Positions 22,560 to 32,559 of a stretch of DNA of 64,000 nucleotides are shown here, in pieces. The notes beneath the pieces are model-generated. The model was given only the letters and a program-made list of their open reading frames with translations. It did not search any database and was not told the DNA's origin. The translations under genes were made by a program, and so were the position numbers. This DNA is from Dipteris shenzhenensis (taxonomy: Eukaryota; Polypodiophyta; Polypodiopsida; Gleicheniales), in assembly GCA_047967505.1 (NCBI GenBank), contig CM106539.1; one strand, written 5' to 3'. Every line of letters begins with the position of its first letter. Position 1 is the first letter of the stretch.

Positions 22560-24350
22560 ATCCTAAGAACATCCATGCTTACGGAATGTTCTTGCTTAGA
22601 GCATCATCAATATAGCTTGACATGTTGAATGTGGCATAGGTAGTGGTTCCATGTACACAAATTCATTCACTTTTGAATTACAACAGCAAGCTTGTGTAGC
22701 ATAAGGGGACGTCATAGGCTTACATGGGATACGTCTAGCCTATCCAACACTAAAATAAATAAACCTATCCCCATCCATGTCAAACTTTCTTCAAAGTTTA
22801 CAACCATACCATTTCACTAAGTAAGAAATATTGGATGCCATAAATTTCAAAACTAAAAGCTATTACATGCCATCTTTAAAATACACAAATCCTCCTGGTG
22901 TGTGATTTTGAAAATTCCACATACTATGACAAACCCAATCCCTCCCCTTAGATATCCATCTCCAAAACAATTTGTTTATCTAGATTCAAGATACTTGCGT
23001 TCCATTGTATTCTACTCACAAGAGATTCTTACCATAGGGTTTCAAGAAAAATTTAAGTTTGATATCACACCTCCATAAACTTAGTAAATGGAATGGGTGT
23101 TTTTTCTCATCATTGGTCGGTCCATTCTCCTTGTCTCCATAACCCCTTGTTCTGTATAAATCATGTTGCTTCATATTATAAGTATGACTTTTGTACCAAG
23201 TAAGCTCTTAGTGTATTGCCTTGAGGGATCATATGTCCTTCATTCAAGCAAACTCCTCCTGTTGTTTCTTCTGATAAGCACTCACTCAAGAAATTCATTC
23301 AATTATCATGAAGTACATATACAAATTAATGATTTTGTCTAATATTCTTTGTAAATTAAAAAGAGAGTGCATAATCCCTCCTCTATTCATAGTGTATCAA
23401 GTTCATTATTGTAGCTATCTAACCACCCATTCAAATTTTATTGGAAGTTGAAGAACTCGCTTGCCACCACCATCCCAAAAAATACATAATTCAAAGACTT
23501 CACATATTCATTTCAAGTAGATAGCATTTTACGCTAGCCCATAGTAGCTATTCCTTTCAACAACAAATTTTAGTCGATTTGTATGATTGCATTATAACTC
23601 TCAACTCTAAATGGAACATTTCTTTTTTTTCCAAGAAAAATTTAGTATGAAAAAAACTTGCAAGAGCAAGATTAAGTTGAAAATTCATAATGCAACGCAC
23701 GCAAATAAATGCCGCAAATGGGCTAATAAAAAACTCCTCACAGAAAATTGGAAAAAAATCCAAGGTTAATGATAAAATCACCACCTCAACCGTATTGTGG
23801 TCTCCAAGAAGAAGGGGGAGCCACTCCATTCCCTTAGGAAAGTAGCTCTTCTGGAAGAAGCTACTCGAGAGTACCCTTACATGCTCACCCAAATGGCCAT
23901 CAACATCTATACAATATCAAATCAAATACTAGCCAAAGTGTGAGAAGGGTGGACTTGGGATCCATCCAAGGCCTCTGTACATCTAGCTCTCTAAATGTGC
24001 CATCCTATAATACGCACCAATATTACCCAAGAACCATCCACAGAGGTGTGCATGGGCCTAAATGGGGAAAAGGGAACATCATACAAAGAGTAAGACTCAA
24101 CTACGTGTCAATGGCAAATCAAAAGAGCCTAAGAAGAGACATGCCACTCATAAAAAATTGAGGCCACAAAAGAAAGAGCCAGGCCAATGAGCCCCAGGTC
24201 ATAAGGTAGTGGCAGGAAATAAAGATGCTAAAACTCCTAGCAATTCCCTTCCAAATGGGGGTGTCTCTTTTCTGATCAAAAAGGCATATTAGGGTATGTT
24301 ACTAAAACCATGTTTCTTAGAGAAACTATCTGTTTATCCATAGTATAACG
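22560..24350. other. No recognisable feature
   Basis: AT-rich DNA with several short frames (for example 23557-23892 on the minus strand) that match nothing I know. Confidence 0.4.
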
Positions 24351-24399
24351 CATGCACCCAAACAATCAATATGTTTTGTTCTAGAAGGATGGATTCTTT

Positions 24400-24550
24400 G
24401 TTTGTGCTTGAGGTGACTCACTATTCAGTATAACGTGGTTGTCTTTGTCTCATCAAAGTGATTTGATTCGAACAATAATTTTTTATGCCATATTGCTTCA
24501 CATGCTCTTGTGGTAAAAGATCTATATGCACCTTCTATGGAAGACAAAGA
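24400..24550 (-). pseudogene. Copia RNase H fragment (left arm)
   Basis: On the minus strand the frame reads SLSSIEGAYRSFTTRACEAIW followed by a block ending SNHFDETKTTTLY. This matches the C-terminal copia RNase H pattern (SSTEAEY..L...ACEA.WL..LL), also present in the copia element at 62840-63200. The Glu of TEAEY has become Gly here (IEGAY). It is cut off on both sides and is not functional. Confidence 0.7.
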
Positions 24551-24559
24551 CATACTATG

Positions 24560-25358
24560 AGGAATACGTTATACTATGAGTTCACTTGTCATTCCAATGG
24601 AAGAAAATGCATACCCATTTCTATTGGGTAGACCTTGGTTGAAAAGTTTCAAGGAACTCCATGATTGGGGCACTAAAATCATGACCATTAAGTTGGGTAA
24701 GAAATAAGTCTAGATTCCTACTAATCCAAGTAAGGTACCGAGCAATTGTCATTGCAAGTATTTGGAAGCCAAGGATTAGTTCTCTCAAGATGTGGAAACC
24801 AGGCTTATGGAAATTCAGATATTTCTAGTGCAAGAAATATATATTTTCCAATAACTCAAACAAAATATAAAGGAAGAGAAGTTAGCAGAATAACAAGGTC
24901 TTTATCTTAGGAATTTCTCTGAGGACTTGACTGGAGAATGAGAATTAGTTGAGCCTAAAATCACTCTCACTTGTCTACGCATGGAGCACCTAGTTCCTAA
25001 GCCAACTCAAGAAGTTAATTTGCACACGATCGAGAGGAGCCATGCACATTTATGGTAAGTGCACATTTACTTGATGATCAACTCCAAGTAGTCAAAGCCT
25101 TGTTTCTATAGCATAAAGATGTCTCTTTAGTTATACCAATTTGTAGGGTGTACCTCCCCGAGATGTGCCAACATCGAAGTCCATTGATACCAAATGCCAA
25201 TCCAATGCATCAACAAAGGTGAAAAAATAATCCTAACTATTCCAAACAATTAAGAGCAAAACTCGATCAGCTCATCTGAGTTGGGTTCATTTATGCCATT
25301 GATCGTAGTGATTGGTTGTTTCCAATGGTCGTTGTGCCCAAGAAAAATGACAAGCAAT
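24560..25358 (+). pseudogene. Gypsy pol fragment (left arm)
   Basis: Stop-filled + strand sequence matching the protease-to-RT stretch of a Ty3/gypsy polyprotein: the LLGRPWL-type motif that follows the protease, and near the end the start of RT (LIRVGFIYAIDHGDW-like block, then V.PKKN). The motifs are clearer in the right arm copy. Confidence 0.55.
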
Positions 25359-25439
25359 TATCCATCAATAAATGAGTATGTCTCATGCCATGTAACTTGG
25401 GGAAGAATACCATCCATAAAAGGATTGGAAATTTGTCAT

Positions 25440-26255
25440 GCACAAGTTGAGTATTTAATTTCCAATAGTCAACACTTACATGTTGCTTGCCATTTTTCTA
25501 GGGCACAACGATCGTTGGAAACAACCAATCACCATGATCAATGGCATAAATGAACCCAACTCGGATGAGCTGATCAAGTTTTTCTCTTAATTGTTTGGCA
25601 TAGTTAGGATTCTTTTTTCACCTTTGTTGATGCATTGGCTTGGCATCGGGTATCAATGGAATTCGACGTTGGCATATCTTGGGGAGGTACACCCTACAAA
25701 TTGGTGTAATTGTAGGCAAAGACATCTTTATGCTATATAAACAAGGCATTGACTACTTGGAGTGATCATTAAGTAAATGTGCACTTACCATAAACGTGCC
25801 TGGCTCCTCGGTCATGCCTAGATCAAGTTCTTGAGTTGGCTTAGGAACCAGGTGGTCCCTGCCTAGACAAGTGGTAGTGATTTTAGGCTCAGCTAATTCT
25901 CATTCTCTAGTAATGTCCTCAGTTAAATTGCTTAGATAGAGACCTTCTCTGCCTTTATCTTTTGTTTGAGTTCAGCTGCCACTTGGAAAATATCTATTTC
26001 TGCAACTAGAAGCATTTCCATAAGCCTGGTTTCCATATCTTGAGAGAACTAATCATTGGCTTCTAGATACTTGCAATGACAACTACTCAGTACCTTACTT
26101 GGATTAGTAGGAAATTGGAATTATTTCTTACTTGACTTAATGGTCATGATTTTAGTGCCCTAATCATGGAGTTGCTTGGAACTCTTCAACCAAGGTCTAC
26201 CCAATAGCAAGGGGTATTCATGAGAAGTTAACTCATAGTATAACGTATTCCTCAT
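25440..26255 (-). pseudogene. Gypsy pol fragment (right arm)
   Basis: On the minus strand a YPLLLGRPWLKS block is followed, after a long broken spacer, by KLDQLIRVGFIYAIDHGDW, then VDYWKLNTQLVHDKF, the opening of the Ty3/gypsy RT domain (consensus DYRKLN..T..D.FP). The downstream palm motifs are absent, so only the N-terminal end of RT is present. It pairs with the left arm but reaches further into RT (loop 25359-25484). Confidence 0.68.
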
Positions 26256-26261
26256 AGTATG

Positions 26262-26400
26262 TCTCAGTCTTCCATAGAAGTCGCATATAGATCCTTTACC
26301 ACAAGAGCATGTAAAGAAATATGGCATAAAACATTACTACTAGAAGCAAATCACTCTGATGAGACAAAGACAACCACAATGTACTAAATATTGAGTACTA
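26262..26400 (+). pseudogene. Copia RNase H fragment (right arm)
   Basis: Reads SSIEVAYRSFTTRACKEIWHK, then LLLEANHSDETKTTTMY, the mirror copy of 24400-24550. It has diverged (ACKE for ACEA). Dead fragment. Confidence 0.68.
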
Positions 26401-26449
26401 AATCACTTTGATGAGACAAAGACAACCACAATGTACTAAATAGTGAGTA
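26348..26449. repeat. Tandem duplication, 52 bp period
   Basis: Two nearly identical units starting AAATCACT at 26348 and 26400, present only in the right arm, so the duplication happened after the arms formed. Confidence 0.85.
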
Positions 26450-26512
26450 ACCTCAAGAACGAGCAAAGAATACATCCTTCTAGCACAAAACATATTGATT
26501 GTTTGAGAGCAT

Positions 26513-26514
<2 letters not shown>

Positions 26515-26582
<68 letters not shown>
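26515..26582. repeat. (AC)n microsatellite, ~34 units
   Basis: A perfect AC run borders the right arm of the inverted duplication. Confidence 0.95.
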
Positions 26583-26584
<2 letters not shown>

Positions 26585-28375
26585 CCTATTCATTTCCCCC
26601 TTTACATTTACCTAACCTTTTTTCCTTCCCCCCCCTTTTTTCATTTGTAATGTTTCCCTTTAATGTTTTCCCCTAATTTCTTTAATTCACTATCCTTATC
26701 TTACCTCTCTTCCATTCTCCCTTTATATTCCTTGATTTCCTTTTTTATTTCCTTTAATTATTTCCTTTCTTATTCCCCTGATTTCCCTTTCCTTTTTAAA
26801 TTTTAATTGAAACTTCTTTTTTTTTCCTCTAATTTTCTCCTATTTTTCTAATATTCTTTTCTCCCTAATTCCTTTTTTTAATAAAACTCTCCCTTTTATT
26901 TCTTATTTAATTTTCCTTGGTTTTTCCTACTCACTCTTTGATTTAGTTTTCACCTAGTTAAAAATCTCCTAAACTATTCCTACCCCCCTTTAGTCTTAAA
27001 TCCCTAAACTCAACTTAATTGTCCATTAACTACCCCTCAAAATTTCCTCAAATTTCCCTTAATTTTTTCCTAAAATTCTTATTTTTTCTTAAATTTATCC
27101 TAAATTCTCTTGATCCCCCCCCCCCCCCCTCACAAGACTCTCCAAAACCCCAAAGTATCCTACTCTTTTAATGCCATGCCCACAACACTATTAAAAGAAA
27201 TCCCCTACACATGCCCGCTTAAAAACCCCCCACCTGTGTACTCACTTTCATTGACTACACCATCCCACGCCCCTCCTTGCCCTTTATGCCCTCCCTCTCT
27301 TTAGCTTCCCTTGACTCCCCACCTTCCCAAAAATCCAAAAAACCCCCCCACTTCCCCCTATCCCTTCCTCAACTACCCCGCCCTCTCTCTATATAAATGA
27401 CCCTCCTCTAATCTATCCTTCCCCATCTCAATACTCCATTGATGAATCCTCCCCCCCTTTCAAGTTGCATGCTTGCTACTCTCTGCCAGTCTGCCTAGTT
27501 CCCCCGCAATCTCCATCTTCTCTATATCCTCTGCCCTTGACTCCTTGCTCTATGCTCCATGCTCCCATAATCCCATTTGCCTTTCTATCATCTACGGCTG
27601 TCTGCCACAATCCACACTTTGCAGTCTACCCAAGCTCCGCACGTACAGCTTGGTCCCTCGCTTGCGCACCTTGGTCTTTGCTCCAGTCTCCTCCTTCCAT
27701 ATAGATCCACTGCTCTGCACGAGCGTGCATGACCTGTACCTCCTGCAGTCCTGGTGGTTCCCCGTCATGCCATCTCGATCCGCCACCCACATACAATGGA
27801 CTCTCAGGTCCTCTTATTACTTAACCCCCCCACCCCCCCTTTTTTCCCCCTTTTTTCTCTCCTTTTCCCTTCCCCCTCTCTTTTTTACATTATTTTCGCT
27901 CTCTATATATTCCCCCTTTCTTAAATTCACATTATCTTCCCCTCATAGTTAGATTGTTTATATAAAATTCCCCTTCTCTTTTTACATTAGTTCCCCTCAT
28001 AGTTAATTAAAAAAAAAACCTCCTTACTTTATTCCTCTTTTACTTCTTGTTAATCTATGTTACCTTTATTCCCATTATTTTCTTCAAATTTTTTAAAATC
28101 TATGGTCCCTTATATGACTCCTCTTAGCTTACATTTATTTCGATTTTTACCTCCTTTATTTCTAGCAATTGGTTTTAAAATTACCCCCTACCTTTTTCTA
28201 CTAAGATTCATTATTCTTGCTCCTTAACCTTTAGACTAATCGTGCTTAAATTTTCCCCTGTATTTCTATTAATGTGCATTAATAATCACCCCCTTTTTTC
28301 TATAAAGGTTCATTAGTTTTGCTCCCTAAGCTTGACAATCCTTTGGCTAAGCATTAACTTTTATTGTGACTCCAA
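26583..28375 (+). repeat. Pyrimidine-biased region, ~1.8 kb
   Basis: The + strand is overwhelmingly C and T, with few purines until about 27420 and again from 27810 to 28300. It includes a C-run at about 27115-27130 and many TTTTCCCC-like tracts. A less biased patch (27440-27800) contains CpG and open frames (up to 159 residues) without family motifs. It ends at a purine tract and LTR. The DNA could adopt triplex-type structure. It probably represents the 3' internal region of an LTR element. Confidence 0.6.
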
Positions 28376-28389
28376 TAACAAGGGAGGGG
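28376..28389 (+). other. Polypurine tract
   Basis: AACAAGGGAGGGG lies directly before the LTR start TGTTGATGACACC. This is the place of plus-strand priming in LTR elements and implies that internal sequence lies to the left. Confidence 0.6.
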
Positions 28390-28677
28390 TGTTGATGACA
28401 CCTGTCTTCCCAACTAAAGTTAAAACTGGTTCTTACTATTTTTCTTGTTGGATGGTGGCAGGTAGGCAAACTCCCCTCTTCAATAAAAGTGATGCTGCCA
28501 ATGACTTATCAAAGCTCTACTACTCACATTTCCTCTTTTAGAAAAAATTGTTCATCCTCTAGTGATGCTACTTCATTTTTAGTAGATGTTTACTTCAAAG
28601 TTTATGTATTACATATTTCTCATTCCTACTCTAAATTGTCTACTCTTCACTATGGAAAGGGGTGTTGTAAATGTCTT

Positions 28678-28715
<38 letters not shown>

Positions 28716-29326
28716 ACCTCTTTTTTTTGAAAATAACCCCCCTAAGTTTGCCTTATACCTCCTTTGAAAAAATCCCACTACGTCCCTTTCACAATTATGA
28801 TGATAAACATAATTGTTTTGGAAATGATCAAGTCCCCTTTTGTTTAAAATATTGGTTTCTTTTAAATCCCCTTTAAATATATTTTCTATAAAAACCCCCC
28901 TTTTTCTTCTGACGTTTGCATATAAGTACTTATCTTTTCCCAAATTATCTTTCTTTATATATGTAGTTATCTTTTCCTAAATTATCTTTCTTTAAAATTT
29001 TCCCTCTTTTTAAAATTATTTTAAAAGAGAGCCCCGAGCCCCCCCGCATTTTGATTCCTCTATGGCACTTAGTTTAATGGCCCGCCTCTCTGGAGGATTT
29101 AATATTTAAAAAAAAAATACAAACCCCTTTGCCCGCCTTGATTTTCGGCTCACTTTGTGGGGGTTAAAGGTCACTGTGCCTTTACCCCAGTTATGTACAA
29201 TACTTAAACACATATATAAATGAATGAAAAAGAAGATTAGGGTGTTCTGCACCCACCAAAAAACTTGTGTGGCTCTCTATTTCTCTCTCTCCCTCTTCCG
29301 TTCTACTTCCGTTGAGAGCACTCTCA
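28390..29326 (+). mobile_element. LTR of a retrotransposon (~937 bp)
   Basis: It starts with TGTTGATGACACC after a polypurine tract and ends ..CTCTCA two bases before a primer-binding site, so TG..CA ends are present. It contains a (CA)n at 28679-28713, a possible TATA box (TATATAAAT near 29213) and a pyrimidine-rich leader (29278-29307). The copy at 2934-3450 confirms the left end. Having a polypurine tract on the left and a primer site on the right means that this LTR has element-internal DNA on both sides. Confidence 0.68.
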
Positions 29327-29328
29327 AT

Positions 29329-29340
29329 TGGTATTAGAGC
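29329..29340 (+). other. Primer-binding site for initiator tRNA-Met
   Basis: TGGTATTAGAGC lies two bases after the LTR end and matches the usual plant retrotransposon site TGGTATCAGAGC with one C-to-T change. The following GCTTGGGTGATC is also common after such sites. Confidence 0.75.
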
Positions 29341-29911
29341 TTGGGTGATCTAGCTGAGCGTGCGTGAATGCATGGAAGCTCAGCAACCCTGTGGGAGGAA
29401 GGGGAAGCTCTGTGGGAAGCTTTGTGGGTGATTTTACTTGCATCTGAGTTCGCAGAGACCTTGAAGGAACCTTTGGAAAAGTCACTTTGGTTTTGCGAAG
29501 TGGTTTTGAGAGCCAAGTAAGTGTTTTCAAAGAAAAAGTCATTGTTCAAGTATTTGTAGAGTCTATGTTGAGAGCCAAGTAAGTGTTTACAAATAGTTCA
29601 ATTTCCAAAACGTTTTTTAGTCCGTGTGTTGGACCTAGTGATTGGGACCACGGTTTCTAAAACCATCTGTCCCACTGCGTTCTAGATGCCTAAAACCCCT
29701 ACCTATCAATTCTTGCGTGATTCAATGGAGTATTTTCCGAGTTATAGATCTCTGTGTATGTGATTTTGTCTCTTTGTTATGCATTTTTCATTCTAAGGTT
29801 TTGAAACCTTAGATTTATGCCACATGGCAATGGATAAGTGTTGACTCCCATTTCTCACTCATCGGTTGGGATTTTGGAGTTCCAGCAGAAGAGAGATATT
29901 TGTAGATTGTC

Positions 29912-30508
29912 TTGCTGAGTCTGATTATGCAATGGCACCCATGCCATATCAAACCCACAAGCTTTAGAGCTTTGAGAATCTCCTTACAAGCTGCATCAAG
30001 CCCAAATAGGGGCCCCCAACGAGATAGGCCCTACATCAAGTGTCATTGTTTTACTCGTGATGGATCTGGGTGTACTTCCTCCACCATGTGGCTTGACCAA
30101 GTACTATGGTATATGATCCACAACCTTCAAAACCTTTTTAGGCTTGAGTCCCCGAAAGGTCAATTTTATGCTTTTATAGCTTGGATTGCTTCTCTCCCTC
30201 TTGAAGCTAGGACAAGTTTGATTGCATATTACCTTTTTCAAGAACAATTGCTTGAAGGAGCTCATAACTTGACATGTCCACCCCAAGTTCCCCTCTCTTG
30301 CCAAAAATCAACCACTCCTCTTGCTCTCATTGTTGAACAAATCCTGAAACCTAACCTGGCCATCGAGTCCTCCAAGGGATCATTCAAGAAATCAAGGTTC
30401 TCCACTCCACATGGATCCTCAACTTCCAATTCCTCCAAGCGCCCCATGCGTGGAGCCAAGAGATACAGTGACGCTTCAGACATTGCCAAACAAATCTCAT
30501 TTGAGTAA
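29912..30508 (+). CDS. Open frame of 198 residues, unknown
   Basis: An uninterrupted frame starts ~570 bp after the primer-binding site. Features: an internal KCHCFTRDGSGC stretch with three Cys, a hydrophobic middle (LFRLESPKGQFYAFIAWIAS), and a basic Ser-rich C-terminus (SSKRPMRGAKRYSD). It has no CCHC zinc knuckle, no protease motif and no RT motif, so it is not a typical Gag. It could be a Gag-like protein of the LTR element or the N-terminal ORF of the Penelope-like copy C that follows. It may also be a chance remnant. I assign no function. Confidence 0.35.
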   Translation: MLSLIMQWHPCHIKPTSFRALRISLQAASSPNRGPQRDRPYIKCHCFTRDGSGCTSSTMWLDQVLWYMIHNLQNLFRLESPKGQFYAFIAWIASLPLEARTSLIAYYLFQEQLLEGAHNLTCPPQVPLSCQKSTTPLALIVEQILKPNLAIESSKGSFKKSRFSTPHGSSTSNSSKRPMRGAKRYSDASDIAKQISFE

Positions 30509-30639
30509 TGGCCCCCAACGATCATTGACTACCCAGGTCAATGGTATGAGGACACTTTTTGTGGAGAGAAAGTTCTCCAAAAGGTTTATTCATGTTTGTT
30601 TTTGCTCAAAAGTTTTTGAGTTTATTACACCCAAATGGG

Positions 30640-31751
30640 TCTTTTTGGAAGTGAATAAATGTTTTGATCCCTCTAAGGAATACATGTTTGAAAATATTGG
30701 ATTTGCATGGTCATATACTCCAAATATCTCAAATTGGTTTTATTGTCCTATGCATATGTCGACAAAGCAAACGCTTTGCACCCTTTTTAAGTGATGGATT
30801 CCTAGACGACTCACATGTGCTTACTACAGATATATCTATATGCCATCATCCAAAAATTAAAGAATTTCTTTCGAAAGGTTTGAATCATATCCCCCCACTC
30901 CCTCCTAACCCTTTCATTGCGATTGAAGAATTATTTAGAGCTTGGAGTGAGTTATGCAAAATATTAAATATCATACCCACCAACACCCATCATAAAGATA
31001 AGATTAGAATGATATGTCTTGAAGTTATTGATAAACAATGTCTGAACTGGAATGCTGCACAACCATGGTATAAAGATGAATGTATAATGGATGAAGTCCA
31101 ATACCTTACCACACATTTGTTTATAGTAGGAGTGGATAAATCACCACAAACACCTACATTCATATGCAAAAGATTATGCCAACTACTAGCTATTGGCAGG
31201 ATATCTGGGATAGAATTTGAAAATGTTGGGATGAGGTTAACATTATTACATCTATTAAAGAAATACTAAAATCATTTTAACTAGGGGTGATAGATGTTCT
31301 TACTTTACGACATCTTATGTGTAACTATAAATGCCACAAAAAGAAATTTCGATGGATTACTAATGCTCATGCATGTGTTTTTTCACATATTATTGCAGTT
31401 ATTAATTCTGGTCTTACGAGCATGGTTGATGGACTAAAAGAAGTGGCTGCCGACATACATAGTGATGCATGGAAATTTTGTCGTCGTAAGAAGATTAATA
31501 CCTTTTGGATGAAAAATTGTTCTTCTGACTTCTTGATTAATCTTCCTTCATCCATTTTTTCCATGCACACCTTTGATATTACTACTTGCTATGAAGCCAT
31601 TCCACATATAGGGGAAGATAGTTTTATGTCTTCCTTGAAATTTCACTTAGACCTACTTTGTAAAAAAGGTTATTCAGGTTTTAAAACACATAATCACAAG
31701 TTAGGGCTTACTAAGATTAAAAAACCATGGTTTCATTTAACAAATTTCTAG
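30640..31751 (+). pseudogene. Penelope-like reverse transcriptase, copy C (best preserved)
   Basis: Two long frames with one frameshift (near 31270-31287) hold an ordered set of motifs. HHPKIKEFLSKGLNHIPPLP has its KGLNHIP at 30874-30894, a pre-RT motif of Penelope-like elements. VGVDKSPQTPTFICKR has its DK near 31135, the RT1/2 motif. KKKFRWITNAHACVFSH has FRWITNAHA at 31347-31373. SMHTFDITTCYEAIP has TFDITTCYEAIP at 31569-31604, with the first catalytic Asp. The frame stops at 31751 directly before a microsatellite block, and the WCNL and YxDD blocks seen in copies A and B are missing. No GIY-YIG domain is seen. The order of motifs fits Penelope-like RT; the assignment was not checked against databases. 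Confidence 0.66.
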
Positions 31752-31762
31752 AGCTTAATCAC

Positions 31763-31764
<2 letters not shown>

Positions 31765-31844
<80 letters not shown>

Positions 31845-31851
31845 CACATAC

Positions 31852-31888
<37 letters not shown>

Positions 31889-31910
31889 CATATACATATA
31901 CATACACATG

Positions 31911-31946
<36 letters not shown>

Positions 31947-31960
31947 TATATAACACATAC

Positions 31961-31992
<32 letters not shown>

Positions 31993-32145
31993 ACATATAC
32001 ATATACATATACATACACATACATATATATACATATACATATACATATACATGTATATGTATGTGTATGTATACATATACATATACATACACATACATAC
32101 ATATACATATACATATGCATATACATATACATATATATTCATCTA
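31765..32145. repeat. (TATACA)n and (TG)n repeat block
   Basis: TG runs at about 31772-31794 and 31971-31992 are separated and followed by long TATACA/TACATA arrays. Reverse-complementary pieces (TATGTGTG and CACATA) allow extensive hairpins. All six frames are open because the period-6 repeat lacks stops. The block sits exactly where the Penelope-like RT frame is cut off. Confidence 0.92.
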
Positions 32146-32149
32146 CATA

Positions 32150-32435
32150 GCAATAGACCCAAGGACAACTGCTACAATGTATGTTTATCTCAGGTTGTCC
32201 CCATCATATAGGCTATATCTAACAATGAGATGGCTTCGTTGGATTTGACTAAACTCATAAAACTATTTAGCAACAATGGGTTTCTCCAATGTAAGATTGA
32301 AAATATAATTATTAAATTTATATCAGAGAATCAGTTTCCTGATTGTCATATTGATACTTCTTCCCTACTAACACTTCTTGGTGGGGGGTAGGATACCATA
32401 CACTGCCCCATATGGTGTCCCTCCAGGTAAGGGTG
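32150..32435. other. No clear feature
   Basis: A frame with LTKLIKLFSNNGFLQCKIENI looks coding-like and could be the continuation of copy C after the microsatellite, but no RT motif can be read. Confidence 0.3.
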
Positions 32436-32436
32436 G

Positions 32437-32438
<2 letters not shown>

Positions 32439-32500
<62 letters not shown>
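32439..32500. repeat. (AC)n microsatellite, 31 units
   Basis: A perfect run followed by ATGCACACATGCACGCATGC. Confidence 0.95.
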
Positions 32501-32503
<3 letters not shown>

Positions 32504-32559
32504 CACACATGCACGCATGCACACTATTAACTAGAAAAGAAATCAAGGCATGGGGCTAC

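Larger units (their letters stand above)
24358..26502. repeat. Large inverted duplication (arms ~1 kb, loop ~125 bp)
   Basis: The left arm (about 24358-25358) reappears in reverse complement as the right arm (about 25485-26502). Matches run through the whole length, from CAAACAATCAATATGTTTTG at the outer ends to the ATGACAAGCAA block near the centre, with scattered substitutions and small indels. Each arm contains the same chimera: a copia RNase H piece at the outside and a gypsy protease-to-RT piece at the inside, in opposite orientation to each other. The loop (25359-25484) holds extra gypsy RT sequence belonging to the right copy. Confidence 0.85.

Noticed and set aside
27465-27952. 79- and 159-residue frames in C/T-rich DNA
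   Set aside because: Pyrimidine-rich DNA yields Pro/Ser/Leu/Phe frames by chance. No motif.
30840-31604. Copy C considered as copia, gypsy or LINE RT
   Set aside because: It has none of their palm motifs (YVDDLIV, FIDDIL or the LINE FADD pattern). The motif order fits Penelope-like RT better.
31727-32248. 173-residue frame of Ile, Tyr, His, Thr and Val
   Set aside because: It is made by the TATACA and TG repeats; five overlapping frames on both strands are also open.
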